From an uncultured Roseateles sp. (GTDB lineage: Bacteria; Pseudomonadota; Gammaproteobacteria; Burkholderiales; Burkholderiaceae_C): a stretch of 64,000 bases of DNA. The notes beneath the pieces were generated by a model that worked only from the letters and a program-made list of their open reading frames with translations, had not been told where the DNA came from and did no database searches. The translations under genes were made by a program, and so were the position numbers. The stretch is taken from the NCBI RefSeq assembly GCF_913777145.1, contig NZ_CAJYPS010000007.1:1-64000 (forward strand). The letters run 5' to 3'. This document shows positions 1 through 10,757 of the stretch, in pieces. Numbering within the stretch: position 1 is the first letter of the stretch; every line of letters begins with the position of its first letter.

Positions 1-1498
<1,498 letters not shown>

Positions 1499-1707
1499 GG
1501 TGGACTTCCAGTCAAAGGTGTTGCGAATACAGCGGAACCAGCACGCCGACACCGGCGTGGCCGCCTGCCAAAACAAGCAGCTTACAGGCTCCCCTGCGAC
1601 AGCCGCATTGTGGGCAGTCGCCCGCCATCATGCTCGCGTCGCGCCGTCAACCCGGCCCGTCCAGGGGCGATGCCGCATTACAGCTGACATGCCCCCAACG
1701 CCGGCAA

Positions 1708-1733
1708 GCGTAATGTAGCGAGCTACATTACGC
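1708..1733. promoter_or_regulatory. ModE-type operator, perfect 12-bp inverted repeat
   Basis: GCGTAATGTAGC (1708-1719) and GCTACATTACGC (1722-1733) are exact inverted repeats separated by two bases. The site ends three bases before the modB ATG at 1737. Its form (AT-containing arms in GC-rich DNA) and position before an operon that encodes a ModE homologue make it the likely ModE-molybdate repressor site. No Shine-Dalgarno sequence is visible between the site and the ATG, so the modB transcript may be leaderless. The remaining fusA/modB gap (1499-1707) shows nothing else I can name. Confidence 0.75.
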
Positions 1734-1736
1734 CAC

Positions 1737-2417
1737 ATGCCTGACGCCTGGACCTCGCTGGACACCGCCCCGCTGTGGCTGACGCTGCGCATCGCCAGCC
1801 TGGCGACGCTGCTGGCGCTGCTGGCGGGCGTGGCGCTGGGCTGGGTGTTCGCGCGCACCCGGCTGCCGGGCCGCGGCCTGCTGGAGGCGCTGTGCATGCT
1901 GCCGCTGGTGCTGCCGCCCACGGTGCTGGGCTATGCACTGCTGGTGGCCATGGGCCGGCGCAGCCCGCTGGGCCAATGGCTGCGCGAGCATTTCGACTAC
2001 ACGGTGATCTTCAACTGGCATGGGGCGGTGATCGCGTCCGCGCTGGTGGCGCTGCCTCTGGTGCTCAAGGGCGCGAGCGCGGCCTTCGCCCAGGTGGACC
2101 GCCGGCTGGAGGCCGCGGCGCGCACGCTGGGGCAATCCGCCTGGGGCAGCTTTGTGCGCGTGACGCTGCCGCTGGCCTGGCCCGGCATCCTGGCCGGCAC
2201 GCTGCTGGCGTTCGCTCGCGCGATGGGCGAGTTCGGCGCCTCGCTGATGGTGGCCGGCTCGATTCCCGGCCAGACCCAGACCGCCTCCATGGCCATCTAC
2301 GACGCGGTGCAAGCCGGCCGTGACGACCTGGCCTTCGCGCTGGCCGCCGTGGTGTCGGCGGTGTCCGTGCTCATCCTCGTGCTCTCCAACCGCTACCTGC
2401 AACGCCAAGCCTCATGA
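1737..2417 (+). CDS. modB: Molybdate ABC transporter permease ModB
   Basis: Inner-membrane channel subunit of the ModABC molybdate importer. The 226 residues are the usual ModB length. Several hydrophobic segments are visible, and the permease EAA-type loop follows the pattern EAAARTLGQSAWGSF with downstream LPLAWPGI. The [15 protein letters not shown] segment is typical of molybdate/sulfate permeases. It is the first gene of modBACE, and its stop overlaps the modA start as ATGA. The palindrome just upstream suggests repression when molybdate is plentiful. Specificity for molybdate rather than sulfate rests mainly on the neighbouring modA and modE. Confidence 0.93.
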   Translation: MPDAWTSLDTAPLWLTLRIASLATLLALLAGVALGWVFARTRLPGRGLLEALCMLPLVLPPTVLGYALLVAMGRRSPLGQWLREHFDYTVIFNWHGAVIASALVALPLVLKGASAAFAQVDRRLEAAARTLGQSAWGSFVRVTLPLAWPGILAGTLLAFARAMGEFGASLMVAGSIPGQTQTASMAIYDAVQAGRDDLAFALAAVVSAVSVLILVLSNRYLQRQAS

Positions 2418-3154
2418 TCAAACGCCTGCTCGCCTCCCTGTCGCTCGCGCTGCCGCTGCTGGCCTCGGCCCAGACGCTGACCGTGTCCGCCGCCGCCAGC
2501 CTCACCGACGCCTTCAAGCAGATCGCGCCGCGCTTCGAGGCCACCCGGCCCGGCGTCACGCTGCGTTTCAACTTCGCGGCCTCGGGCGTGCTGCTGCAGC
2601 AGATCGCGCAGGGCGCCCCGGTGGACGTGTTCGCCAGTGCGGACCAGCCCACCATGGACCGCGGCGCGGCGCAGCAGCTGATCGCCACCGACACACGGCG
2701 CGACTTCGCGGCCAATTCGCTGGTGCTGATTGCCCCCGCGCAAGGGGCGGCCCCGGCCGCACTGGCCGACCTGGCCCAGCCCCAGATCAGACGCATCGCG
2801 GTCGGCAAGCCGGCCTCGGTGCCGGTGGGTCGCTACACCCAGGCGGCGCTGGAAGACGCCAGGCTCTGGGCGCCGCTGCAGCCCAAGATCGTGTTCGCCG
2901 ACAACGTGCGCCAGGTGCTGGACTACGTGAGCCGCGGCGAGGTGGACGCCGGCTTCGTCTACCGCACCGATGCCGAGATCGCCAAGGACCGCCTGCGCAT
3001 CCTGCTGACCGTGGGCGGCCACGCGCCGGTGACCTACCCGGCCGCCGTGGTGGCCGACAGCCGCCAGGCCGCGCTGGCGCGCGACTTCGTCGCCTTCCTG
3101 ACGGGCGCCGAGGCCCAGGCCATCCTGGCGCGCTACGGCTTCGGCAAGCCGTGA
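2414..3154 (+). CDS. modA: Molybdate-binding periplasmic protein ModA
   Basis: Periplasmic oxyanion-binding protein that delivers molybdate to ModBC. The 246-residue protein starts with a clear Sec signal peptide (MIKRLLASLSLALPLLASAQ). The mature part opens with the ModA-type LTVSAAASLTDAF motif and contains FNFAASGVLLQQIAQGAPVD and the DVFASAD segment. The start overlaps the modB stop (ATGA) and the end overlaps the modC start (GTGA), which implies translational coupling through the operon. Confidence 0.95.
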   Translation: MIKRLLASLSLALPLLASAQTLTVSAAASLTDAFKQIAPRFEATRPGVTLRFNFAASGVLLQQIAQGAPVDVFASADQPTMDRGAAQQLIATDTRRDFAANSLVLIAPAQGAAPAALADLAQPQIRRIAVGKPASVPVGRYTQAALEDARLWAPLQPKIVFADNVRQVLDYVSRGEVDAGFVYRTDAEIAKDRLRILLTVGGHAPVTYPAAVVADSRQAALARDFVAFLTGAEAQAILARYGFGKP

Positions 3155-3912
3155 TCGATATCGCGCTGCAGCTCTCGGTCAGCGACGCGCGGCGCCGCTT
3201 CGACCTGGACCTGCGCTTCGCGACCGACGCGGACTTCGTTGCGCTCTACGGCCCCTCGGGCGCCGGCAAGTCGCTGACGCTGCAGGCCATCGCCGGCCTG
3301 CTGCCGGTTCGGCAGGGCCATGTGCGCATCGACGGCCGCACTCTGCTGGACACCGCGCAGCGTCTCGATCTGCCGCCCGAGCAGCGCCAGGTGGGCTATC
3401 TGTTCCAGCACTACGCGCTGTTCCCGCACCTCAGCGTGCGCGACAACATCGCCTTCGGCCTGAGCCGCTGGTGGCGCCGGTTGCCGCCGGAGGGCGCGGC
3501 GCGGGTGGACGAGCTGCTGCAGTCCTTCGGCCTGGCCGAGCTGGCGCGCAGCCGCCCGGCCAGCCTGTCCGGCGGCCAGCAGCAGCGGGTCGCGCTGGCG
3601 CGTGCGCTGGCCTGCCAGCCGCGCGTGCTGCTGCTGGACGAGCCCTTCGCCGCGCTGCACACCGCGCTGCGCCAGCAGCTGCGCGAGGAGCTGCGCGAGG
3701 TCTGCGCACGCTGGCGCATCCCGGTGCTGATGATCACGCACGACGTGGATGACGTGCTGGCGCTGGCGCGCCGCGCCTACCAGATGGACGGCGGCCGGCT
3801 GCTGCGCGAGGTGGACCTGGACCGCGCCGAGGCGCGCGAATTGCTGCAGCCACCCGCGCCCTCGCCACGCGAACAACAGCTGCGGCGCCTGCTGGGCGGC
3901 TCACCCGCATGA
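3151..3912 (+). CDS. modC: Molybdate ABC transporter ATP-binding protein ModC, short form
   Basis: ATPase of the molybdate importer. The GTG start at 3151 overlaps the modA TGA, giving 253 residues. Walker A GPSGAGKS, signature LSGGQQQR, Walker B VLLLDEPF and H-loop ITHD are all present. Two oddities are visible. The protein ends soon after the nucleotide-binding domain, so the C-terminal TOBE/Mop domain of longer ModC proteins is missing. The segment after Walker B reads AALH where SALD is usual, so the D-loop aspartate is replaced by histidine. Mop domains are supplied separately by ModE and the 72-residue molbindin at 9121. Confidence 0.9.
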   Translation: MIDIALQLSVSDARRRFDLDLRFATDADFVALYGPSGAGKSLTLQAIAGLLPVRQGHVRIDGRTLLDTAQRLDLPPEQRQVGYLFQHYALFPHLSVRDNIAFGLSRWWRRLPPEGAARVDELLQSFGLAELARSRPASLSGGQQQRVALARALACQPRVLLLDEPFAALHTALRQQLREELREVCARWRIPVLMITHDVDDVLALARRAYQMDGGRLLREVDLDRAEARELLQPPAPSPREQQLRRLLGGSPA

Positions 3913-4712
3913 GCCGCAGCGACACCGACCACCCGCTGCTGAACGGCGAGCTGCGTCTGGCCGGCCGGCTGGACGGCCGCTTCTTCGACCTGCTGGCCGC
4001 GCTCGCGCTGACCGGCTCGCTGCAGAAGGCCGCACGCGCCGCGGGCTACAGCTACAAGGGTGCCTGGCTGGTGCTGGACGCCGCCAGCGCGCTGACCCAT
4101 GCGCCGCTGGTGACCGCCAGTACCGGGGGCCGCGGCGGCGGCGGCTCGCAGCTGACGGACGCCGGCCAGGCCCTGCTGGCCGCCTGGCGCGAGCTGCAGG
4201 CCCGCCATGCCGCCTTTCTGCACGAACAGGAAGCCTGGCTGGCCGGCCAGCCCGCGCTCAACCAATTGCTGAAGAGGATGTCCATGAAGACCACCGCCCG
4301 CAACCAGTTCGCCGGCACCGTGGCCGCGGTCCATGCCGGCCCCAGCACCACACAGGTCCGCGTCGCGCTGGACGCCGGCGGCGAGATCTGCGCGTCACTG
4401 ACCCAGACCTCGGCCGAGGAGCTGGGCGTGGCCGTGGGCCAGCAGGCGCTGGCGCTGGTGAAGTCGTCCGAGGTGGTGCTGGTGAGCGACTTCGGCGGCT
4501 ACCGGCTGTCGGCCCGCAACCAGCTGGCCGGCACCATCGCCCGGGTGCAGCGCGGCGCGGTGTCCTCGCTGATCAGCCTGACGCTGCCGGGCGGCCAGGC
4601 GGTCAGCGCCAACGTCACCAACGACGCGGTGGACGCGCTGGGCCTGGCGCCCGGCCAGCCGGCCACCGCCTGCTTCAAGGCCTATGCGGTGATGCTGGCC
4701 GTGCGCGGCTGA
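3909..4712 (+). CDS. modE: Molybdate-responsive transcriptional regulator ModE
   Basis: Molybdate-sensing repressor, 267 residues. The N-terminal winged helix (about 15-115) contains the LysR-like ALTGSLQKAARAAGYSY helix-turn-helix. The C-terminal half carries two tandem Mop domains, each starting with a similar ARNQ(F/L)AGT motif at roughly residues 128 and 198, as in full-length ModE. It is the last gene of modBACE and overlaps modC by ATGA. It probably represses its own operon through the palindrome at 1708-1733; that link is inferred. Confidence 0.92.
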   Translation: MSRSDTDHPLLNGELRLAGRLDGRFFDLLAALALTGSLQKAARAAGYSYKGAWLVLDAASALTHAPLVTASTGGRGGGGSQLTDAGQALLAAWRELQARHAAFLHEQEAWLAGQPALNQLLKRMSMKTTARNQFAGTVAAVHAGPSTTQVRVALDAGGEICASLTQTSAEELGVAVGQQALALVKSSEVVLVSDFGGYRLSARNQLAGTIARVQRGAVSSLISLTLPGGQAVSANVTNDAVDALGLAPGQPATACFKAYAVMLAVRG

Positions 4713-4727
4713 CGCGACGTAGCGCAT

Positions 4728-4754
4728 AAGGAAATAAGTTTTTTGTTGTTCCTT
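4728..4754 (+). promoter_or_regulatory. AT-rich dyad upstream of sbp, possible CysB/Cbl-type site
   Basis: AAGGAA (4728-4733) and TTCCTT (4749-4754) form an inverted repeat. The arms lie in a longer AT-rich patch (about 4725-4760, with an ATAAG repeat on each side) in otherwise GC-rich DNA. It precedes the sulfate-binding protein gene by about 50 bases. AT-rich activator sites here are typical of sulfate-starvation genes, and cysB is encoded at 10758. The assignment to CysB is inference. Confidence 0.45.
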
Positions 4755-4805
4755 GAATAAGCGGACTCCGGCAACCTCGCGGCCTTCACACCCAGAAGGC
4801 TTCCC

Positions 4806-5822
4806 ATGTCGAGTTCCGTGTCCCGCCGTGCACTGCTGGCCCTGCTGGCATCCACCGCCGCCCTCCCCAGCCTGGCCACCGAAGCCCCGAACACGCTTTT
4901 GAACGTGTCCTACGACGTGGCGCGCGAGCTCTACAAGCAGATCAACCCGGCCTTCGTCGCCGCCTGGAAGGCCAAGACCGGCCAGACCGTCACGATCAAC
5001 CAGAGCCATGGCGGCTCCAGCAAGCAGATCGGCGCGGTCATAGGCGGCCTGGAGGCCGATGTGGTGACCATGAACCAGGCCACCGACATCCAGCAACTGG
5101 CCGACAAGGGCTACACCCCGGCCGACTGGGCCAAGCGCTTCCCCAATGGCGCAGCCCCCTACAGCTCCACCATGCTGTTCCTGGTGCGCAAGGGCAACCC
5201 CAAGGGCATCAAGGACTGGGCCGACCTGGCCCGCCCCGGCGTGCAGGTCATCATCCCCAACCCCAAGGTCACCGGCAACGGCCGCTACGGCTATCTGGCG
5301 GCCTGGGGCAGCGTGATCGCCACCGGCGGCAGCGAGGCCCAGGCGCGCGAGCGGGTGAGCAAGATCTTCGCCAACGTGCCGGTGCTGGACGGCGGCGGCC
5401 GCGGCGCCACCACCACCTTCACGCAGCGCGGCATCGGCGACGTGCTGGTGACCTTCGAGGGCGAGGTGGAGCTGATCGAGAACGAATTCGGCAAGGGCCA
5501 GTTCGAGCAGGTCACGCCCAGCATCTCCATCGAGACCGAGGCGCCGGTTGCGCTGGTGGACAAGGTCACCGCCAAGCGCGGCTCGGCCGCGCTGGCCAAG
5601 GCCTACCTGGACTTCCAGTGGAGCCCGGAGGCGCAGGAGATCATCGCGAAGAACAACTTCCGCCCGCGCGACCCGGCGGTGTTCAAGAAGCACGAGCAGC
5701 GCTTTGCCAAGCTCAAGCTCTTCACCGTGGAACAGACGCTGGGCGGCTGGGCGCAGGTCAGCAAGACGCACTTTGCCGATGGCGGCACTTATGACCAGAT
5801 CATGGCGGGGATCAAGCGTTGA
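4806..5822 (+). CDS. sbp: Sulfate ABC transporter substrate-binding protein Sbp
   Basis: Periplasmic sulfate (possibly thiosulfate) binding protein, 338 residues. It has a signal peptide with a twin Arg-like SRRALLALLAST start. The mature family core LLNVSYDVARELY is followed by NQSHGGSSKQ, the IPNPKVTGNGRYGYLAAWG segment and GGGRGATTTF, all characteristic of Sbp/CysP. AGAAGG six bases before the ATG supports the start. A 170-base gap separates it from cysT, which points to a mixed or attenuated transcript. A second, divergent copy lies at 11768. Confidence 0.95.
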   Translation: MSSSVSRRALLALLASTAALPSLATEAPNTLLNVSYDVARELYKQINPAFVAAWKAKTGQTVTINQSHGGSSKQIGAVIGGLEADVVTMNQATDIQQLADKGYTPADWAKRFPNGAAPYSSTMLFLVRKGNPKGIKDWADLARPGVQVIIPNPKVTGNGRYGYLAAWGSVIATGGSEAQARERVSKIFANVPVLDGGGRGATTTFTQRGIGDVLVTFEGEVELIENEFGKGQFEQVTPSISIETEAPVALVDKVTAKRGSAALAKAYLDFQWSPEAQEIIAKNNFRPRDPAVFKKHEQRFAKLKLFTVEQTLGGWAQVSKTHFADGGTYDQIMAGIKR

Positions 5823-5992
5823 AGCAGAGGCCCCTCGCCCAGTCGCGCCGCGCTGAACGCGGGCGCGTCTGATCGGTTCCCCGAGGGCATGGCGATGCTC
5901 GCGGCCTGGAGCCACTCGCACATCGCCCACGCGGGCCGGCTTGGGGCGGCCCGGCGCCCGGCCCGAATGCAGTACCAAAACCAATAAATCCT

Positions 5993-6862
5993 ATGGCTTC
6001 GTTCTCGTTGGGTCGACGGCGTGTGCTCCCCGGCTTTGCGCCGACGCTGGGCTTCACGTTGTTCTATCTGTCGCTGCTGGTGCTGATCCCGCTCAGCGCG
6101 GTGTTCCTGAAGTCCGCCGGCCATGGCTTCCAGGCCTTCTGGGATGCGGCCACCACGCCGCGCGTGATCGCGTCCTACAAGCTCAGCTTCGGTGCCTCGC
6201 TGCTGGCCGCGGCCATCAACCTGGTCTTCGGGCTGATCCTGGCCTGGTGCCTGGTGCGCTACGAGTTCCCCGGCAAGAAGCTAGTGGACGCGCTGATCGA
6301 CCTGCCCTTCGCGCTGCCCACCGCGGTGGCCGGCATCGCGCTGACCGCGCTGTATGCCCCCAACGGCTGGGTGGGCTCGCTGTTCGTGCCGGGCGGGGCA
6401 CTCGCGCCGCTGTTCGGCGAGGAGGGCCTGAAGATCGCGTTCTCGCCGCTGGGCGTGCTGCTGGCGCTGATCTTCATCGGCCTGCCCTTCATCGTGCGCA
6501 CGGTGCAACCGGTGCTTGAGGACATGGAGGCGGAGCTGGAAGAGGCCGCCGCCTCGTTGGGCGCACACCGCTGGCAGACCTTCCGCTTCGTCGTGCTGCC
6601 CACGCTGCTGCCCGCGCTGCTGACCGGCTTTGCGCTGGCCTTTGCGCGCGCGGTCGGCGAGTACGGCTCGGTGATCTTCATCGCCGGCAACATCCCGCTG
6701 GTCAGCGAGATCACGCCGCTGATGATCATCGCCAAGCTGGAACAGTACGACTACGTCGGCGCCACCACCATCGCGGTGGTGATGCTGGTGTTCAGCTTCG
6801 TGCTGCTGCTGGCCATCAATGCGCTGCAGGCCTGGACCCAGCGTCGAGGTGCCAAACGATGA
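5993..6862 (+). CDS. cysT: Sulfate ABC transporter permease CysT
   Basis: First inner-membrane permease subunit of sulfate/thiosulfate import, 289 residues. It has six predicted membrane segments, an [15 protein letters not shown] segment, the EAA loop ([15 protein letters not shown]) and [16 protein letters not shown], which are hallmarks of CysT/CysU. No good Shine-Dalgarno sequence precedes ATG 5993; the upstream 30 bases are AT-rich and resemble the patch before sbp. It overlaps cysW by ATGA. Confidence 0.95.
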   Translation: MASFSLGRRRVLPGFAPTLGFTLFYLSLLVLIPLSAVFLKSAGHGFQAFWDAATTPRVIASYKLSFGASLLAAAINLVFGLILAWCLVRYEFPGKKLVDALIDLPFALPTAVAGIALTALYAPNGWVGSLFVPGGALAPLFGEEGLKIAFSPLGVLLALIFIGLPFIVRTVQPVLEDMEAELEEAAASLGAHRWQTFRFVVLPTLLPALLTGFALAFARAVGEYGSVIFIAGNIPLVSEITPLMIIAKLEQYDYVGATTIAVVMLVFSFVLLLAINALQAWTQRRGAKR

Positions 6863-7743
6863 CTACGACGCTGTCCCTCGCGCCGGCCCGCGCCCGCGCC
6901 AAGTACCAGGACAACCCCGCCACCCGCGAGGCGCCCTGGGTGCGCTTGCTGCTGCTGGCACTGGGCCTGGGCTTCTTCGCACTGTTCCTGCTGCTGCCGC
7001 TGGTGGCCGTGTTCACGGAGGCGCTGCGCAAGGGCTGGGATGCCTACTTTGCAGCGCTGGCCGACCCGGACGCGATCTCGGCGGTCAAGCTCACGCTGTT
7101 GGCCGCAGCCATCGCGGTGCCGCTGAACCTGGTGTTCGGCGTCAGCGCGGCCTGGCTGATCGCCAAGCACGACTTCCGCGGCAAGCAATTGCTGACCACC
7201 TTCATCGACCTGCCCTTCTCGGTGTCGCCCGTGGTGGCCGGCCTGATGTATGTGCTGCTGTTCGGTGCCCAGGGCTGGCTGGGCCCGTGGCTGGAGGCGC
7301 ACGACCTGAAGATCATCTTCGCCGTGCCCGGCATCGTGCTGGCCACCGTGTTCGTGACCTTCCCCTTCGTCGCCCGCGAGCTGATCCCGCTGATGCAGGC
7401 CCAAGGCCGAGACGAGGAGGAAGCCGCCACCGTGCTGGGCGCCAGCGGCTGGCAGACCTTCCGCCGCGTGACGCTGCCCAACATCAAGTGGGGCCTGCTG
7501 TATGGCGTGATTCTGTGCAACGCGCGCGCCATGGGCGAGTTCGGCGCGGTGTCGGTGGTGTCCGGCCACATCCGCGGCCTGACCAACACGCTGCCGCTGC
7601 AGGTCGAGATCCTCTACAACGAATACCAGTTCTCGGCCGCCTTCGCGGTGGCCTCGCTGCTGGCGCTGCTGGCGCTGGTCACGCTGGTGCTGAAACAGAT
7701 CGTGGAATGGCGGGCCGGCCACGCCGCGCAGAAGGAAGAATGA
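6859..7743 (+). CDS. cysW: Sulfate ABC transporter permease CysW
   Basis: Second permease of the sulfate importer, 294 residues, forming a heterodimer with CysT. After a hydrophilic N-terminus it has six membrane segments. Typical motifs are [19 protein letters not shown], the EAA loop [15 protein letters not shown] and [15 protein letters not shown], the last ending in the VSGHIRG seen in CysW. It is coupled to cysT (ATGA overlap), and its stop overlaps the cysA start. Confidence 0.95.
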   Translation: MTTTLSLAPARARAKYQDNPATREAPWVRLLLLALGLGFFALFLLLPLVAVFTEALRKGWDAYFAALADPDAISAVKLTLLAAAIAVPLNLVFGVSAAWLIAKHDFRGKQLLTTFIDLPFSVSPVVAGLMYVLLFGAQGWLGPWLEAHDLKIIFAVPGIVLATVFVTFPFVARELIPLMQAQGRDEEEAATVLGASGWQTFRRVTLPNIKWGLLYGVILCNARAMGEFGAVSVVSGHIRGLTNTLPLQVEILYNEYQFSAAFAVASLLALLALVTLVLKQIVEWRAGHAAQKEE

Positions 7744-8801
7744 TGGGCATACGCGTCGAGAACATCCACAAGAGCTTCGGCAGCTTCACCGCGCTGGGCG
7801 ATGTGACACTGGACTTTCCGCGCGGCGAACTGGTCGCGCTGCTGGGCCCCTCGGGCTGCGGCAAGACCACGCTGCTGCGCATCATCGCGGGGCTGGAACA
7901 GGCCGACTCGGGTCGCGTGCTGCTGGACGGCCAGGACGCGTCCGACACCCATGTGCGCGAGCGCCAGGTGGGCTTCGTGTTCCAGCACTACGCGCTGTTT
8001 CGCCACATGACGGTGTTCGACAACGTCGCTTTCGGCCTGCGCGTGAAACCGCGCAAGACCCGGCCCCCCGAGGCCGAGATCAAGAAGCGCGTGACCGAGC
8101 TGCTCAAGCTCGTGCAGTTGGACTGGCTGGGTGACCGCTTCCCGCCCCAGCTCTCGGGCGGCCAGCGCCAGCGCATCGCGCTGGCCCGCGCACTCGCGGT
8201 GGAGCCGCGCGTGCTGCTGCTGGACGAGCCCTTCGGCGCGCTGGACGCCAAGGTGCGCAAGGAGCTGCGCCGCTGGCTGCGCCGCCTGCATGACGAGCTG
8301 CACATCACCAGCATCTTCGTCACGCACGACCAGGACGAGGCGCTGGAGGTGGCCGACCGCATCGTGCTGATGGACCACGGCCGCGTGGAGCAGGTGGGCA
8401 CGCCGCAAGAGGTCTACGAGCGCCCGGCCACGCCCTTCGTCTATGGCTTCCTGGGCGCAGCCAACCGCTTCGTGGGCCAGACCCGCGGCGGCGTGCTGCA
8501 CATCGGCGAACACCAGTTGCCGCACCAGGGCCAGGGCAGCGAGGGCGAGGTGCTGGCCTATGCCCGCCCGCACGAGCTGCAGATCAGCGCCGACGAAAGC
8601 GCGCCGGGCCTGGTCGCCACGGTGGAACGCGTGCTGGCCTTCGGCGCCAGCGCCCGTGTGGAGCTGACCGGCCCGGACGGCCAGCCGCTGGAAGCCGAGC
8701 TGACCCGCGACGAAGCCGAGGCGCTGGCCCTGCGAGGCGGGCAGCGGGTGAAGCTGAGCGCGGCGCGCCTGAGCTTGTTTGAGGCGGGCGCGGGGATTTG
8801 A
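7740..8801 (+). CDS. cysA: Sulfate ABC transporter ATP-binding protein CysA
   Basis: ATPase of sulfate/thiosulfate import, 353 residues. Walker A GPSGCGKT is near residue 36, signature LSGGQRQR and Walker [12 protein letters not shown] follow, and the H-loop is THDQ. Unlike ModC in this window, it keeps an extended C-terminal TOBE-like region (about 240-353). Two in-frame ATG codons stand together at 7740 and 7743; 7740 overlaps the cysW stop as ATGA and is chosen. It closes the sbp-cysTWA run and is followed by a REP-like hairpin. Confidence 0.95.
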   Translation: MMGIRVENIHKSFGSFTALGDVTLDFPRGELVALLGPSGCGKTTLLRIIAGLEQADSGRVLLDGQDASDTHVRERQVGFVFQHYALFRHMTVFDNVAFGLRVKPRKTRPPEAEIKKRVTELLKLVQLDWLGDRFPPQLSGGQRQRIALARALAVEPRVLLLDEPFGALDAKVRKELRRWLRRLHDELHITSIFVTHDQDEALEVADRIVLMDHGRVEQVGTPQEVYERPATPFVYGFLGAANRFVGQTRGGVLHIGEHQLPHQGQGSEGEVLAYARPHELQISADESAPGLVATVERVLAFGASARVELTGPDGQPLEAELTRDEAEALALRGGQRVKLSAARLSLFEAGAGI

Positions 8802-8880
8802 TTCGATTCGCGGCGTGCTTCGATTTCTCGGTGGGCTCGGGCAGCTTTTGCAAACAGCCTTGTGACTCGCAGCACCGCCG

Positions 8881-8962
8881 CGGGAATCCGCCCCGCGAGG
8901 GCGGGTAACTTTCTTCTGTCGCGCCAGAAGAAAGTTACCCGCCTGCCGGGGCGGAATCCCGG
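8881..8962. repeat. REP-like extragenic palindrome
   Basis: The core is a perfect 18-bp inverted repeat, 8901-8918 and 8925-8942, with the six-base loop TCGCGC. Flanks 8881-8900 and 8943-8962 extend the pairing with about 17 of 20 matches, giving a hairpin of about 82 bases. The arms contain GTAACTTTCTTC/GAAGAAAGTTAC, a theme common in dispersed palindromes of Burkholderiales. It occupies most of the informative part of the 319-base gap 8802-9120. It may act as a 3' stabiliser or terminator for cysA. A reading frame across it (8862-9089) looks spurious. Confidence 0.8.
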
Positions 8963-9101
8963 CACGGTGCTCCGAATCGCAAAGGCTCTTCGCAAGAGCA
9001 ACCCAAAACCAGTCGGCGAAGGCACACCTTTACTCGCTCCTCGCATGCCCACCCTCACTTTCATTCGTTCCGCGCGCCAGGCCGTTTGACCACACTGAGG
9101 G

Positions 9102-9115
9102 CTCCTCTTCAGGAG
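9102..9115 (+). promoter_or_regulatory. Short hairpin covering the molbindin ribosome binding site
   Basis: CTCCT (9102-9106) can pair with AGGAG (9111-9115) across a CTTC loop. AGGAG is the Shine-Dalgarno sequence for the ATG at 9121, five bases downstream. Flanking GGG and GCCC could lengthen the stem with a mismatch. The pairing is visible, but a regulatory role is inference. Confidence 0.4.
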
Positions 9116-9120
9116 TGCCC

Positions 9121-9339
9121 ATGAGCGTCACCGCCATCAACGTCCGCAACCAGTTCCGCGGCAAGGTCAAGGAAATCATCGAAGGTCCGGTCGTATCCGA
9201 GGTCGACGTCATCACGCCGCAGGGCATCGTCGTCACCTCGGTCATCACCACCCGCTCGGTGAAGGAGCTGCAACTCGAGGTCGGTCGCGAGGTGGTGGCG
9301 CTGGTGAAGTCCACCGAAGTCTCCATCGCCACGCTCTGA
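9121..9339 (+). CDS. Molbindin-type Mop/TOBE protein
   Basis: A stand-alone Mop domain of 72 residues, resembling clostridial molbindins. Members bind molybdate or tungstate as hexamers and may store it or buffer it. The start (VTAINVRNQFRGKV) matches the ARNQ(F/L)AGT openings of both Mop domains in ModE, and the end reads EVVALVKSTEVSI as in Mop repeats. ATG 9121 is chosen because AGGAG sits five bases ahead; a GTG six bases earlier is in frame but too close to that site. It is located between sulfate genes and cysB. Confidence 0.85.
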   Translation: MSVTAINVRNQFRGKVKEIIEGPVVSEVDVITPQGIVVTSVITTRSVKELQLEVGREVVALVKSTEVSIATL

Positions 9340-9350
9340 GGGAGCCGACC

Positions 9351-9938
9351 ATGGGCTACCGCGCACCCCGCATCCTCATCATCCCGGGCCTCAACGACAG
9401 CGGCCCGGCCCATTGGCAGACCTGGCTGCAGGCCCAGTACCGCGACGCGCGCCGGGTCACGCAGCGCGACCCGAGCAAGCCCGAGCTGGAGCGCTGGGCC
9501 GAACGCATACAGCGCACGCTGGAGGTCGCCGGCGACGGGGAGTGGCTGGCCGTGGCGCACAGCTTCGGCGCGCTGGCCCTGGTGCGCTACCTGGCCGATC
9601 ACCCCGACTCGCCCATACGCGAGTCGCTGCTGGTGGCGCCCGCCGAGCCGGACAAGTTCGGCCTGGCCGAGGCCCTGCCCCACCTGCGCCTGCCGCGCCG
9701 CACGCGGCTGATCGCCAGCAGCAACGACCCCTGGATGAGCGCGGCCAGCGCCGCGCGCTGGGCCCACCGCTGGGGCGCGAGCTTCAGCAACCTCGGCGCC
9801 GTGGGCCACATCAACACCGAGGCCGGCTTCGGCCCCTTCCCGCTCGCCAAGGCCTGGGTGGATGCCGCGCGCCAGCGCGCCGCCGCCGAGCACCGCCCGC
9901 AACACGCCAGCTTCCTCGAATGGGGCTTCGCGATCTGA
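9351..9938 (+). CDS. RBBP9/YdeN-type alpha/beta hydrolase
   Basis: Small serine hydrolase of 195 residues in the RBBP9 (DUF676-like, YdeN) family. It starts with ILIIPGLNDSGPAHWQ, the family N-terminal signature. A likely triad is Ser71 in AHSFGA, Asp126 in SSNDPW and His153 in VGHINTEAG. No signal peptide is present, so it is cytoplasmic. It follows the molbindin gene by 11 bases and precedes a peroxiredoxin gene by 26, so the three may share a transcript. The substrate is unknown. Confidence 0.85.
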   Translation: MGYRAPRILIIPGLNDSGPAHWQTWLQAQYRDARRVTQRDPSKPELERWAERIQRTLEVAGDGEWLAVAHSFGALALVRYLADHPDSPIRESLLVAPAEPDKFGLAEALPHLRLPRRTRLIASSNDPWMSAASAARWAHRWGASFSNLGAVGHINTEAGFGPFPLAKAWVDAARQRAAAEHRPQHASFLEWGFAI

Positions 9939-9964
9939 CCCCGCCACCACCGGAGAACACCCAC

Positions 9965-10612
<648 letters not shown>

Positions 10613-10618
10613 GGGCGG

Positions 10619-10642
10619 GCGCGGGCCTCATGCGGCCCGCGC
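10619..10642. terminator. GC-rich hairpin after peroxiredoxin gene
   Basis: GCGCGGGCC (10619-10627) pairs perfectly with GGCCCGCGC (10634-10642) around a six-base loop, seven bases after the peroxiredoxin stop. No T-tract follows, so it would be a weak intrinsic terminator or an mRNA 3' stabiliser. Just beyond it lies the palindrome ATATCGATAT (10671-10680) ahead of cysB. Confidence 0.5.
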
Positions 10643-10757
10643 ATCAGCCGGCACTCCAGACACGAAGCGCATATCGATATCGCGATTGATTCGACGACAA
10701 GCGCCGCGCCTGTTTCCAGAATCCGCGCAGACCCTTGAAGGCCACGGCCGACACCGC

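Noticed and set aside
8862..9089. 75-codon frame across the REP-like hairpin
   Set aside because: It reads through the palindrome and has no family features; such translations are common artefacts of repeats.
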